This document shows, piece after piece, positions 27,151 to 34,735 of a DNA stretch of 64,000 nt. The stretch's first letter is position 1. Each line of letters starts with the position of its first letter. The DNA lies in NCBI RefSeq assembly GCF_000143765.1, contig NZ_GL379770.1:186001-250000 (forward strand), in the 5' to 3' direction. The notes under the pieces were generated by a model that had not been told where the DNA came from, ran no database searches, and worked only from the letters and a program-made list of their open reading frames with translations. The stretch comes from Sphingobacterium spiritivorum ATCC 33861. GTDB taxonomy: Bacteria; Bacteroidota; Bacteroidia; Sphingobacteriales; Sphingobacteriaceae. A program made the translations under genes and the position numbers.

Positions 27151-27468
27151 ATGAACCAGCAAGCAGAAATATTATTAGCATCATTAAAATTCAATGTATC
27201 AGTTGAAGATTTTCAAACTATTATTGATACTACTGGTGATTATTTAAATTGTGAAGATTTGATAGCTATTTACAATGATTACTATCAGTCAAAAGATGAA
27301 GTATGTCCTTTTTGTAGATCTGAAGTTTCTCAATTGCAATTCAATGAAACTTCAAAGGGTTATTGGTCAGAAGCAATTGATGGTGTAAATATTTGTTCAG
27401 GTTGTAAAGAAGAGGTTGATTGTTTTGAAAAACCAACTCTACAAGAGTGGTTGCTTATAACAGCATAA
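27151..27468 (+). CDS. Small CxxC-type (zinc-ribbon-like) protein
   Basis: A 105-aa acidic protein with a helical N-terminal half and two cysteine pairs (VCPFC, then NICSGC) that could bind one zinc ion; a further Cys follows (EVDC). No family recognised. It is the only coding gene in its transcript: promoter 27115-27146, this gene, the structured RNA, terminator 28106. The predicted leaderless start recalls lambda cI from PRM. Confidence 0.65.
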   Translation: MNQQAEILLASLKFNVSVEDFQTIIDTTGDYLNCEDLIAIYNDYYQSKDEVCPFCRSEVSQLQFNETSKGYWSEAIDGVNICSGCKEEVDCFEKPTLQEWLLITA

Positions 27469-27480
27469 TATTTTAAGTGA

Positions 27481-28142
27481 AATACACCCACTTACAGCAG
27501 TGATGCAGAATTGTGGGGAAATTGGGGGAATTAGGATTTTTCACATGACGATGTGTAAGTGTTCGAATCACTTGTCCTCCACAAGACAGCCCGGAAAGTC
27601 GGGCAAATGGGGAAGCTAGTTTAACAGGAAAAACAATTTGGAATTATGACTATAAATAATAGCGCGCTAAAATTATAGAAACAGGTTCAAGTTCAGGATT
27701 TGAAAAGTAATAAGTAAGCGTTTAAGCTGAACGATTGAAAGTTATTTTGATTTGAATGAATTAGCAAATAATTGGGGGGTCGGTTCCCTCGCTTTCCACA
27801 ACGCATACAGAGAGAAAGGCTCTTGGTTCTTTAAAGTATTTGATTGAAAGATGGCGATTAGTAATTGCAGATACTCCCGAACAGGGTTTATTTTCTGGGT
27901 TGATGCAGGGAATAGTAAAATAATAGCATCAATGGTTTTCAATCAAAGAAATAAAGGATTAGTAGCAAAGGGCCTTTAAAAATCTAACAAGTTGGAGGAT
28001 TAGCTCAGAGTGGCTAAGATGAAGCCATTAACTCGCAAGAGGGTAACCAGTCCCTAACTTGTTTTTAAATTGTCTTTTCATAATTTAGGTTTATAATTGG
28101 TTATTCCGTGGGGATTCCTCCCAAGTTTCTCCACGGTTTTTT
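27481..28142 (+). ncRNA. Large structured non-coding RNA with permuted tRNA-like halves
   Basis: About 660 nt without a credible gene but dense in strong helices: CACAT/ATGTG (27542-27555), T-arm AAGTG-TTCGAAT-CACTT (27557-27573), GCCCG/CGGGC (27589-27604), an 11-bp helix with a 2-nt bulge (27686-27696 with 27727-27739), TTTGATTGAAA (27839-27849) with its complement ending at 27947, TTGATGC/GCATCAA (27900-27932), AACAAGTT/AACTTGTT (27986-28063), and a GC-rich terminator. After the T-arm, GTCCTCC-A (27574-27581) pairs fully (one G-U) with GGAGGAT at 27994-28000, which is followed by TA-GCTC as in a tRNA 5' half. The order is therefore 3' half first. A self-complementary TAGCGCGCTA (27660-27669) could mediate dimerisation. 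The folds are read by eye; some compete (CTTGT/ACAAG, 27571-27585, with a CCTCC loop). Confidence 0.62.
28106..28142 (+). terminator. Intrinsic terminator of the structured RNA
   Basis: CCGTGGGGA and TCTCCACGG (one G-T pair) followed by T6. It ends the transcription unit that begins at the operator promoter at 27115. Confidence 0.9.
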
Positions 28143-28172
28143 ATTATATTTATACCAATCAATTTTTAATAT

Positions 28173-28706
28173 ATGGATTACGAAAAATTAGATGATATTT
28201 TAGATTTTCTTAGAAGATCTCAAGGTTACGCAGGATGGGCGAGCTATACGCAAGATGTAGCGAGAAGGCAAAATGTACATTTTGACACTATTAATAACAG
28301 TACCAGTTATGCGGGATGGTGTAATACTCTTTTACATTTCGGTTTAGTTGATTATAAATTTGACGCAAATCTTCTCCATACATACATAATAAATCCAAAG
28401 GGATTAGACTTATTAAATAATGAAAAATCAACACTTGATGTTCATCAAGAATATATAAATAAAGAAATACTAGAAGGAGCAATACTTAAACAAACTAATC
28501 AAAGTTTTAAATTAAATAATATACAATTTATTATTACTGCAATTTTAACTTTGGGTACTTTAGGAAGCCTTATTATCCAATGGAAAACATTTGAAATGGA
28601 AAAGGATAAAACTAAATTAGAAATTAGAGACTTGCAATATAGATTAGACTCTATTCAAAAGCCTAATAATTTCAAAATAGATAATAAAAATATAAAAAAC
28701 GATTAA
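28173..28706 (+). CDS. Membrane-anchored hypothetical protein, possibly winged-helix N-domain
   Basis: A 177-aa protein. Residues ~1-85 are soluble and look like a small winged-helix (repeated GYAGWASYTQDVAR / TSYAGWCNTLLHFGLVDY, ending IINPKGLDLL). A TM segment lies at ~117-137, followed by a charged coiled-coil tail. Strong AT bias matches the accessory island. No family recognised; it could be a defence or lysogenic-conversion gene. Confidence 0.6.
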   Translation: MDYEKLDDILDFLRRSQGYAGWASYTQDVARRQNVHFDTINNSTSYAGWCNTLLHFGLVDYKFDANLLHTYIINPKGLDLLNNEKSTLDVHQEYINKEILEGAILKQTNQSFKLNNIQFIITAILTLGTLGSLIIQWKTFEMEKDKTKLEIRDLQYRLDSIQKPNNFKIDNKNIKND

Positions 28707-28839
28707 GCTTAATATAATTAGGAGGACTTAATATTATATTTAAAAATGTAATAACAATCTAATAATATTTATCCATTTACTAATTGACACACAAGCATCA
28801 TTTGATTTTTATTAATAAAAATCTATTAAGTATATAGGA

Positions 28840-29397
28840 TTATTTACTTGATTCCTCTGAATTATTAAATTGAGCCTTAACTTTTTCACAATATTCTTCA
28901 AAGAATGATCTTGCTATTTCATGATTTGGATTGTCCTTATGATGACAATAAAATGTGTTAAGGTTCATATATCCTGAATAAAAGCAATGTTCCTCGTAAT
29001 TAGGATAATAGATCTCTAAGAACTTGGTATATGATGACATCCTATGATTGAATGCTTTATAATCGTCTACATCATCAGAAGCATTGAATACAAGAGTATA
29101 AGAGTTATCAGAGTTTAGTTCTAAAAATATTTTTAAACACGACTGTAAGATCCTTAAAACTAAAATTGAAGGATAATTGTGACGTAACTTATATCTATTT
29201 TTATCAGTTCCAGCTCCATCTTTATAGAATGATATTACAATGATATTGCCTTCATAATGCTCAACCTCAATGATTGTTTTTGCTTTTGGCTTTCTAGGAA
29301 ACTTATAGCTATATAATTGTTTTTTAAAAAAAGAATCCCCTTCTTTTAAGGGGATATTCATTATATGTTTTACTTCAACTAGATCAATCCAATCCAT
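28840..29397 (-). CDS. Candidate toxin of a Panacea toxin-antitoxin pair
   Basis: A 185-aa protein I cannot assign to a toxin family. It begins MDWIDLVEVKHIM and has alternating strands with several aromatic residues (ISFYKDGAGTDKNRYKLR) and a C-terminal helix ending in a Ser-rich tail. Its position 8 nt downstream of a Panacea-domain gene on the same strand matches the usual panA-panT order. The toxin assignment is contextual only; no catalytic motif is visible. Confidence 0.5.
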   Translation of the reverse strand: MDWIDLVEVKHIMNIPLKEGDSFFKKQLYSYKFPRKPKAKTIIEVEHYEGNIIVISFYKDGAGTDKNRYKLRHNYPSILVLRILQSCLKIFLELNSDNSYTLVFNASDDVDDYKAFNHRMSSYTKFLEIYYPNYEEHCFYSGYMNLNTFYCHHKDNPNHEIARSFFEEYCEKVKAQFNNSEESSK

Positions 29398-29405
29398 AAA
29401 TAGAT

Positions 29406-29915
29406 TTACGAACTAAAAAAACCTAAAGAATTACTTGATTTGACATATGGAATATTGTTGAAACGATCCAAAACATACTCAGCCAAAGTATCATTATTTA
29501 TTATGATTTCATTATCACTTGGCTGAGTATCCAAAAGTCCTTTTCTACTTGCGTTCCATGGATATTCAGAGTGAGTAAGATCAACTAATTCAGAACCTGA
29601 CAGATGTCCATAAGAGTTCCATATTTCTTCTAAATGATCTAAAACATTTTGGGGCAAAATTGTAGGGCATGGATAAAAATGGGCAATTGGAGCAATTATA
29701 TCGCTTCTTCTTACAATTTTAAACTTATTCCAAATTACTGGTACTACCGGCCCAAATACCCAAGCTTTAATTGGGTCGCTAAATAATTTCAGATCAAATT
29801 TTTTAACATACCAAACCTGTGAATAATAAAGAAGCTTCTGCAGTTTAAGCGGAGACACTTTCTTTTTTACAAAGAAAGGGGCTATATCATTTGCTGTTAA
29901 ACTAAAATTTACCAT
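29406..29915 (-). CDS. Panacea (SocA/DUF4065) domain antitoxin
   Basis: A 169-aa protein with the clear Panacea/SocA pattern: KLQKLLYYSQVWYVKKF (~24-40), LFSDPIKAWVFGPVVPVIW (~44-62), then SGSELVDLTHSEYPWNASR (~106-124). Known family: Panacea domains are the neutralising part of many two-gene toxin-antitoxin systems, including prophage-borne anti-phage ones. It is first in a two-gene leftward operon. Confidence 0.82.
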   Translation of the reverse strand: MVNFSLTANDIAPFFVKKKVSPLKLQKLLYYSQVWYVKKFDLKLFSDPIKAWVFGPVVPVIWNKFKIVRRSDIIAPIAHFYPCPTILPQNVLDHLEEIWNSYGHLSGSELVDLTHSEYPWNASRKGLLDTQPSDNEIIINNDTLAEYVLDRFNNIPYVKSSNSLGFFSS

Positions 29916-30119
29916 TACTCTTATGAAGGCTTTATATTAAAATCTATGTATTTATTAAACCAACTTATCAACAAAAAGTTTAAAACTTCTGTCAAATAAG
30001 TTTTGTATTTAGTTTCAGGAACTGTACTTTTGCAGCCCCTTCGAAAACAGGTATTGTTGCAAGTATAAGAACCTTTTTTGATAATACAATATGGGAACCC
30101 GTAAAATTTTTGCAACCTA

Positions 30120-30397
30120 AATAGTACTAAAAATCATTACTTTCTTTTGTTTTTTCTGATTATTCTGTCTCTTTTCTTCTCTTTACCTATTTATGCTGCT
30201 CTAATTCGTTTTGTTTGTTGTGTTATATATTATCGCTCCTCTCCTTCCTACCTTGTCTTAAATCGCCTTATTTAAAGCCGTTTAAAAAAAACGACCGATA
30301 AAATATTTTGTTAATATTTTGGATTTGTTACAAATTGTAACAGAAAAACTGTGGATTATCCTCTACAAATGATCTAATGTTGTTATTAAGCTTCCCC
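30120..30397. other. Long AT-rich gap (29916-30397 overall) with a pyrimidine-rich tract
   Basis: Between the Panacea gene start and the next gene end lie about 480 bp. The plus strand from 30120 to 30270 is strongly T/C-rich. No gene is credible. It must contain the promoter of the Panacea pair and, at 30326-30342, a perfect palindrome. Confidence 0.5.
30326..30342. promoter_or_regulatory. 17-bp perfect palindrome, candidate operator
   Basis: TGTTACAA, A, TTGTAACA. An 8-1-8 dyad without T-run fits a dimeric HTH operator. The regulator is unknown. Confidence 0.4.
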
Positions 30398-31018
30398 CTA
30401 AATCCTCTTCAACAGCAGCTTAAACTTTCCTTTCATATTATCATTAGTACCTTCTTTATCCAGGGAGGGAATGGTACACTCGAATGTTCCTTCAATATCC
30501 TCCGCTCCATTATCCTTTTTTGTGATCTTGGTGAAATAGACTTTTCCGGAACCGTAGGATAGGAGTGTATAGTATGAATACTTATTGTATTTGATATAAG
30601 CTATATTCTCATCATCATAGATACTATAATTATCTACTCTGGTATTTATAAACTGATAGTCCGGAAGGGATTTTATTTCATATGCATGATTTAGAATAAT
30701 TTGATCTCCTACCGGGATTTTAATTTGAATAGTATGTTCAGAACTTTCTTTTGTGTTTTTGTTATGCAGATCCGCATTTAGAGATATGTATTTTACCCCT
30801 TTTGCATAAGATGGAAGGTTGTAGTAGTAATATTCAAACATAGGGCTTCTAATGGCTCCATTTAATGATAAGAACTTCCCCTCATGAATATAGGTCTGCC
30901 CCTTAAAATTTACTTCAACATATCTCCCATCAGGTAATGGGTTTCCTTCTTTATCACATCCCTGGAATAAGATCGTAGTAGCTAATAGAATTAAAATTGA
31001 GAAAAAATACTTTTGCAT
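30398..31018 (-). CDS. Secreted lipoprotein, unknown family
   Basis: A 206-aa predicted lipoprotein: N-terminal signal with lipobox LFQGC (Cys21), then a beta-rich body with many Tyr/Asn/Lys. Its last third (VYFTKITKKDNGAEDIEGTF...) resembles Bacteroidota surface lipoproteins that bury a small beta domain. It is isolated on the minus strand and likely expressed in the lysogen (conversion gene). Confidence 0.65.
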   Translation of the reverse strand: MQKYFFSILILLATTILFQGCDKEGNPLPDGRYVEVNFKGQTYIHEGKFLSLNGAIRSPMFEYYYYNLPSYAKGVKYISLNADLHNKNTKESSEHTIQIKIPVGDQIILNHAYEIKSLPDYQFINTRVDNYSIYDDENIAYIKYNKYSYYTLLSYGSGKVYFTKITKKDNGAEDIEGTFECTIPSLDKEGTNDNMKGKFKLLLKRI

Positions 31019-31241
31019 GGTTATAAGGTTTTTGAGTTAAACGAGTTGATAGCGAGATTTGCTACAGGGGTGAGGGAGTAAAATGAATACATTAATTTGC
31101 AATGCTAAAAATAAGTTTTGAGAAAAATATATTTAAGATTATTATACACACATTATAAATATTCATCTTTAAACAGTAAATATTGTTTGTTTTTAGCAAT
31201 ACAATTCTTTATTTTGGATTATCAATTATTAATTATAGAAT

Positions 31242-31607
31242 ATGTCTCTTTCAAACTTTTTTCGAATAAACTTGCCTTATGGTATCGCAAGAAATAGCAA
31301 CAATGAATGGATAGCATTTAATAGAGAATATTTACCTATTGGATGGAATGATGTTGGTTTTAAAAGAAATGACTCTTTTAAAAATAGTGAGTATGGAGAT
31401 TTACCTTTGTATACAAAATATAAAAATATCTCTAAAAATAAAATAGACGAAATTATATATGATAAGGAATTGATTCGTTTAGATGATAAAAATGAAATCG
31501 AGGTTATTTGGTTTTATAATGATAAAACTAATCCAACAGTTTCCAATAAATGGGATTCATATTTCAAAATTATAGAAAAACTAGCTCATTGGGAGGTTGT
31601 AAAATAA
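31242..31607 (+). CDS. Hypothetical protein
   Basis: A 121-aa, Asn/Lys/Tyr-rich soluble protein. It begins MSLSNFFRINLPYGIARNSN and has a FNREYLPIGWN motif reminiscent of small Bacteroidota phage/plasmid proteins of unknown role. The flanking gaps on both sides (31019-31241, 31608-31830) contain nothing I can name. Confidence 0.5.
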   Translation: MSLSNFFRINLPYGIARNSNNEWIAFNREYLPIGWNDVGFKRNDSFKNSEYGDLPLYTKYKNISKNKIDEIIYDKELIRLDDKNEIEVIWFYNDKTNPTVSNKWDSYFKIIEKLAHWEVVK

Positions 31608-31830
31608 TACATTATGATAAAGATACTTTACTTTATTATAACTAAAATTATTTATATAATCAATATCCTCAATTTTTGCATATACAAAGAGATTTCAAAT
31701 GAACAGAAACACATAAGTAACATACATTTTCACGAGAAATCTATTGGCGAGGAAATTTCATCATAGATTTTTATTATCAAATCTTTTATAATTCGTTTAG
31801 TTGCATATTTAGCTTTTTAGGTGAATAAAT

Positions 31831-31880
31831 AAAAATACCTTTCCAAAAGATCTAATGATTTTCAGGAAAGGTATTTTTTA
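31831..31880. terminator. Terminator of the leftward accessory cluster
   Basis: AAAAATACCTTTCC and its exact complement (14 bp) around a 20-nt loop, with T-runs in both directions. Confidence 0.85.
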
Positions 31881-32078
31881 CGCAGTACCAGATCCTCCAC
31901 AACATCCACATTTGGTGCCACCAGTTTGCATTGTATGGCTTTTTTGCATAAGTTCTTTTGATTCACTTAGGATTTCTTTCCCCCAATCTAGATCCTCTTT
32001 TTTAATCCAACCATTCTTATAATCATCCAAAGCTTTGTTTAACTCTCTAATTTTTAATAACAATTCTCGTTCAGTCAT
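31878..32078 (-). CDS. Small protein with a C-terminal CxxCxGxG zinc-knuckle motif
   Basis: A 66-aa helical protein (MTERELLLKIRELNKALDDY...) ending KCGCCGGSGTA, which fits one DnaJ-type CxxCxGxG repeat. A double-Gly precedes the Cys segment, so a peptide-precursor reading was considered but is weaker. It is the last gene of the leftward cluster, 4 nt after its neighbour. Confidence 0.55.
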   Translation of the reverse strand: MTERELLLKIRELNKALDDYKNGWIKKEDLDWGKEILSESKELMQKSHTMQTGGTKCGCCGGSGTA

Positions 32079-32082
32079 GATT

Positions 32083-32523
32083 TTAATAATTTGTTTTAGA
32101 TACTTTACTTAATTCAATTTTTTCCATTTCTTTATACACTGATTTAATATCTGCAGTTAATAAGCTTTTACAACTAAAATTATGTCCTGGGACAAGCTCA
32201 TCTATGCTAGCAAGGGTGTCATAAAGATTTTTAAAATTAGACCAATATGATTGGTATAAAATGTTTTTTTCCATAACACTATTATTCCATAATGAAGCAG
32301 TGAGACTTAATGCATTTGTTGCGTTTACTATATCAGGGGTAATTAAATCACTTTTAGAAATACTTCTAATATTATTCCAGGCATTGTGAAGATCAATTAC
32401 TCCTTGCCTTTTTGCAATTTTCTTATTCGTTTCGTTAGTAATCCAAGCTAAAATTATTGTTCCTGTCCCAGTTAATAAAGTGCCGAATGCTAGGATGGAT
32501 GTAATTATTTCGAAGTTCGTCAT
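32083..32523 (-). CDS. Membrane-anchored hypothetical protein
   Basis: A 146-aa protein with one N-terminal TM segment (~7-29) and a helical cytoplasmic part. The layout (TM, short basic linker TNKKIAKRQGVIDLHNAWN, four-helix domain) is reminiscent of DUF4760-like proteins. It belongs to the cluster 31878-34490 of membrane or exported proteins. Confidence 0.55.
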   Translation of the reverse strand: MTNFEIITSILAFGTLLTGTGTIILAWITNETNKKIAKRQGVIDLHNAWNNIRSISKSDLITPDIVNATNALSLTASLWNNSVMEKNILYQSYWSNFKNLYDTLASIDELVPGHNFSCKSLLTADIKSVYKEMEKIELSKVSKTNY

Positions 32524-32592
32524 TTATAATAATTTTATTTTTTATTTTTCAATATTATTAAGTAATCAATACTATTTAAAAATATTCACCAT

Positions 32593-33156
32593 TTATTCTT
32601 TTATTGCTATGCAATCAAAAACAAATTTTTTAATATTTTCATGGTATTGAGATAAGTCTATTTGAGAAAAATTTAACCCTTGAGGGTAAGAATTTATAAC
32701 TTTGGTCGTAGTACAATCAACTATTTTTATTAAATCAGGATTTGATAAATCTGAATTCATTTCTTTTGCTAACCGTTTTAATAAGGTTCTTTTAAATGCT
32801 GATTTATTAATTTCCGACCATCCAAGCTTAGTATCAATTATTTTTGATTCTCCATCTTTTTGTTGGATGAGCAGGTCCTTGTAGCAACTTATATACATTT
32901 CTTTAATATCTCCTAGATTTTTATTAGATATTTTATCAAATTCTTTTTTTGTAGGATATTTGGCTATAACTTTATTAACGACGCAAATTAAGTACTCTTC
33001 TCTTTTGGATGAATTTGAAATATTAATTTTGTTCTCATCCATTGATTTAGATAGGAAATTGATTAGTTCTTTTTTTCTTATATCAGTCCAATAAGATTTT
33101 TGTGGATAAACACAACTGCAGCAACACAATAAAATAATTATAAGTATACATTTCAT
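32593..33156 (-). CDS. Predicted exported lipoprotein
   Basis: A 187-aa protein whose N-terminus is a short lipoprotein signal (MKCILIIILLCCCSC). The mature part is helical with two similar halves: each has a W-T/S-[DE]-I-[RN]-K stretch, a helix, and a conserved C-x-x-x-V (ICVVNKV and DCTTTKV). The two halves look like an internal duplication. Function unknown. Confidence 0.58.
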   Translation of the reverse strand: MKCILIIILLCCCSCVYPQKSYWTDIRKKELINFLSKSMDENKINISNSSKREEYLICVVNKVIAKYPTKKEFDKISNKNLGDIKEMYISCYKDLLIQQKDGESKIIDTKLGWSEINKSAFKRTLLKRLAKEMNSDLSNPDLIKIVDCTTTKVINSYPQGLNFSQIDLSQYHENIKKFVFDCIAIKE

Positions 33157-33183
33157 AAATAGAATTTTGTAGTTTAAATATTA

Positions 33184-33504
33184 TTAGACCAATCCCTCAA
33201 TTCCCTTTATTCCAAGAAAAGTATTACCAATAAACTTGGCTGTGTCAGTATTTTTGCATCGTATATGGCTAACCTCTGTATTCGTAACACCAAGCCCACC
33301 GGCTTCTCCTGGTAAGCAAACCTGTCGAATTGTAAATGTTGTAGGCGATAGCCATTCCGGTATTTCTTCATCTGGTAAGTCTACCTGACAATCAATAAAC
33401 CTGATATTAGGATTATTATCATCATTAGTTATAGTGTATAGAAGCGGAATTTTGACATTTTCTCCATTGCTAAGTGTTACAGGTATTATAATTGGTTTTT
33501 TCAT
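33184..33504 (-). CDS. Hypothetical protein
   Basis: A 106-aa beta-rich protein with several short Gly/Pro turns and three Cys. No signal peptide or TM. Located between exported or membrane proteins in the accessory cluster; no family recognised. Confidence 0.5.
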   Translation of the reverse strand: MKKPIIIPVTLSNGENVKIPLLYTITNDDNNPNIRFIDCQVDLPDEEIPEWLSPTTFTIRQVCLPGEAGGLGVTNTEVSHIRCKNTDTAKFIGNTFLGIKGIEGLV

Positions 33505-33516
33505 AATATTTATATT

Positions 33517-33897
33517 TTACTCAGTTACTACATCATAAAAGTTCCCAGTACTTACATTTAGTGTACACTTTGCTATTTTAGTTAAAGTTGCGTTAAATGC
33601 ATTTTTGCCCCTATACTTCATATATACAGATGCTGTGCCGTCCCCATTATCTTTATATCTTGTCTCAACATGCTCAAAACTGGAAGGATCATTCAGATTG
33701 TTTTTTATATATTCTCTGAATTTAATCAATGAACCATCAAAATTAGAAAGTTGATTTTCAATTTTATTTTTAGGAGCGTCAGGGGTTTTTTTAAAGCATT
33801 GATCCATTATGAAAATTATAATTACCGTTCCAATGCCGAATTTTAACCATTTACTATTTGCAATTTTGTCAAATGCATTATCAATTTTGTTAAACAT
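33517..33897 (-). CDS. Single-pass membrane protein with extracytoplasmic 'NDPSSFEHVETRY' domain
   Basis: A 126-aa protein: one TM (~17-32) and a C-terminal domain with NNLNDPSSFEHVETRYKDNG and MKYRGKNAFNATLT, a pattern seen in small membrane proteins of bacteria and mobile elements. Its role is unknown. Adjacent genes are also exported, suggesting the cluster changes the host envelope. Confidence 0.58.
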   Translation of the reverse strand: MFNKIDNAFDKIANSKWLKFGIGTVIIIFIMDQCFKKTPDAPKNKIENQLSNFDGSLIKFREYIKNNLNDPSSFEHVETRYKDNGDGTASVYMKYRGKNAFNATLTKIAKCTLNVSTGNFYDVVTE

Positions 33898-33923
33898 ATT
33901 AATAATATTAAGTTATGCAATCA

Positions 33924-34490
33924 TTACCAATCGTTATTATCTTTTGATACCTTGATGTTGTCAGCATATCTTTTGATTATGTCATTGATAAATGCCTCAG
34001 CATCTTTAATGGCTTTATCTGAATTTGGCTTCCCTTTATCATTAAAAAGTCCAAAAACATTACCTAAAATCTTTTTCCCGGAAAGAATTACATTGCTACC
34101 TTCTAAATTCTCATAGTTCTTAAATATCGGCTCGACTCTAATTTTACTATCCTTGAAATCAATAATAAGCTTATAGTTCAGATCCCATACATTTGATTCA
34201 CTTAATCTCATTGTTCTTTTACTAACGCCTTGACCAACAGCATCAATTATAATTTGTTCTCCATCAATTTTTGTGGTTACAAATTTCGGATTATTATAAG
34301 TGGATGAAATAAATTTTAAGGTAGAATTGTATAAATCATTCTTTGCCTTTCCAGGAGCATCAATAACAATGAAGTTTTTGCTATTTTCTTTGACATCAGC
34401 AAATCCAGATTGAATTAGTTTGAGCTCCTGTCCAGTTGCTAATTTTGAAAACGCTCCTATAACAAAGAAGGTTAATAAATATTTTCTCAT
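33924..34490 (-). CDS. DUF4468-like exported protein
   Basis: A 188-aa protein with a Sec signal peptide (cleavage near KLATGQE) and a body resembling the DUF4468 (TBP-like fold) family of Bacteroidota: KNDLYNSTLKFISSTYNNPK, then VWDLNYKLIIDFKDSKIRVE. First gene of the leftward cluster, so the promoter should lie in 34491-34735. Periplasmic location is expected; the family function is unknown. Confidence 0.65.
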   Translation of the reverse strand: MRKYLLTFFVIGAFSKLATGQELKLIQSGFADVKENSKNFIVIDAPGKAKNDLYNSTLKFISSTYNNPKFVTTKIDGEQIIIDAVGQGVSKRTMRLSESNVWDLNYKLIIDFKDSKIRVEPIFKNYENLEGSNVILSGKKILGNVFGLFNDKGKPNSDKAIKDAEAFINDIIKRYADNIKVSKDNNDW

Positions 34491-34638
34491 AATTATATTT
34501 TTGAAATGTAAATATAATGAAAAAACATTTATAGATTTTATGGGAACCCATTTGTAAGATAAAGTATTAGTATAACTATTGCCAAAACTAAAATCAGCAA
34601 CACTTTAACTTTCTTATGCAAATATCCGTTTATTATTT

Positions 34639-34668
34639 TTGTTGCACTAGCGCAATTTTGCGCAACAA
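34639..34668. promoter_or_regulatory. GTTGC/GCAAC and GCGCAA/TTGCGC nested inverted repeats
   Basis: GTTGCACTAGCGCAATTTTG followed by CGCAAC. It lies between the leftward accessory cluster and the rightward capsid genes, and may be an operator or a hairpin. Strong dyad, function unknown. Confidence 0.4.
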
Positions 34669-34735
34669 TTATTTAGGCATATACTTCATAGATAGGCCAT
34701 TCAATGAGGGCTATTACTAAAATTAGAAATTACGG

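Noticed and set aside
27508..27582. A normal contiguous tRNA using 27513-27530 as the 5' acceptor strand
   Set aside because: Acceptor pairing with GGGGGAA or GGGGAAA has mismatches, no D-arm is present and the middle hairpin has a 4-nt loop; the distant GGAGGAT strand pairs better.
27742..27942. A 66-codon minus-strand frame inside the structured RNA region
   Set aside because: It covers helices that pair with each other, has no start context and no protein-like pattern.
27582..27993. Group I intron between the two tRNA-like halves
   Set aside because: The order is 3' half first, and I could not find a convincing P7/G-binding core; a GACTATAA element has no matching TATAGTC partner downstream.
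29921..30115. A 64-codon minus-strand frame upstream of the Panacea gene
   Set aside because: Cys/Lys/Tyr-biased with no family pattern, in the position where the promoter should lie.
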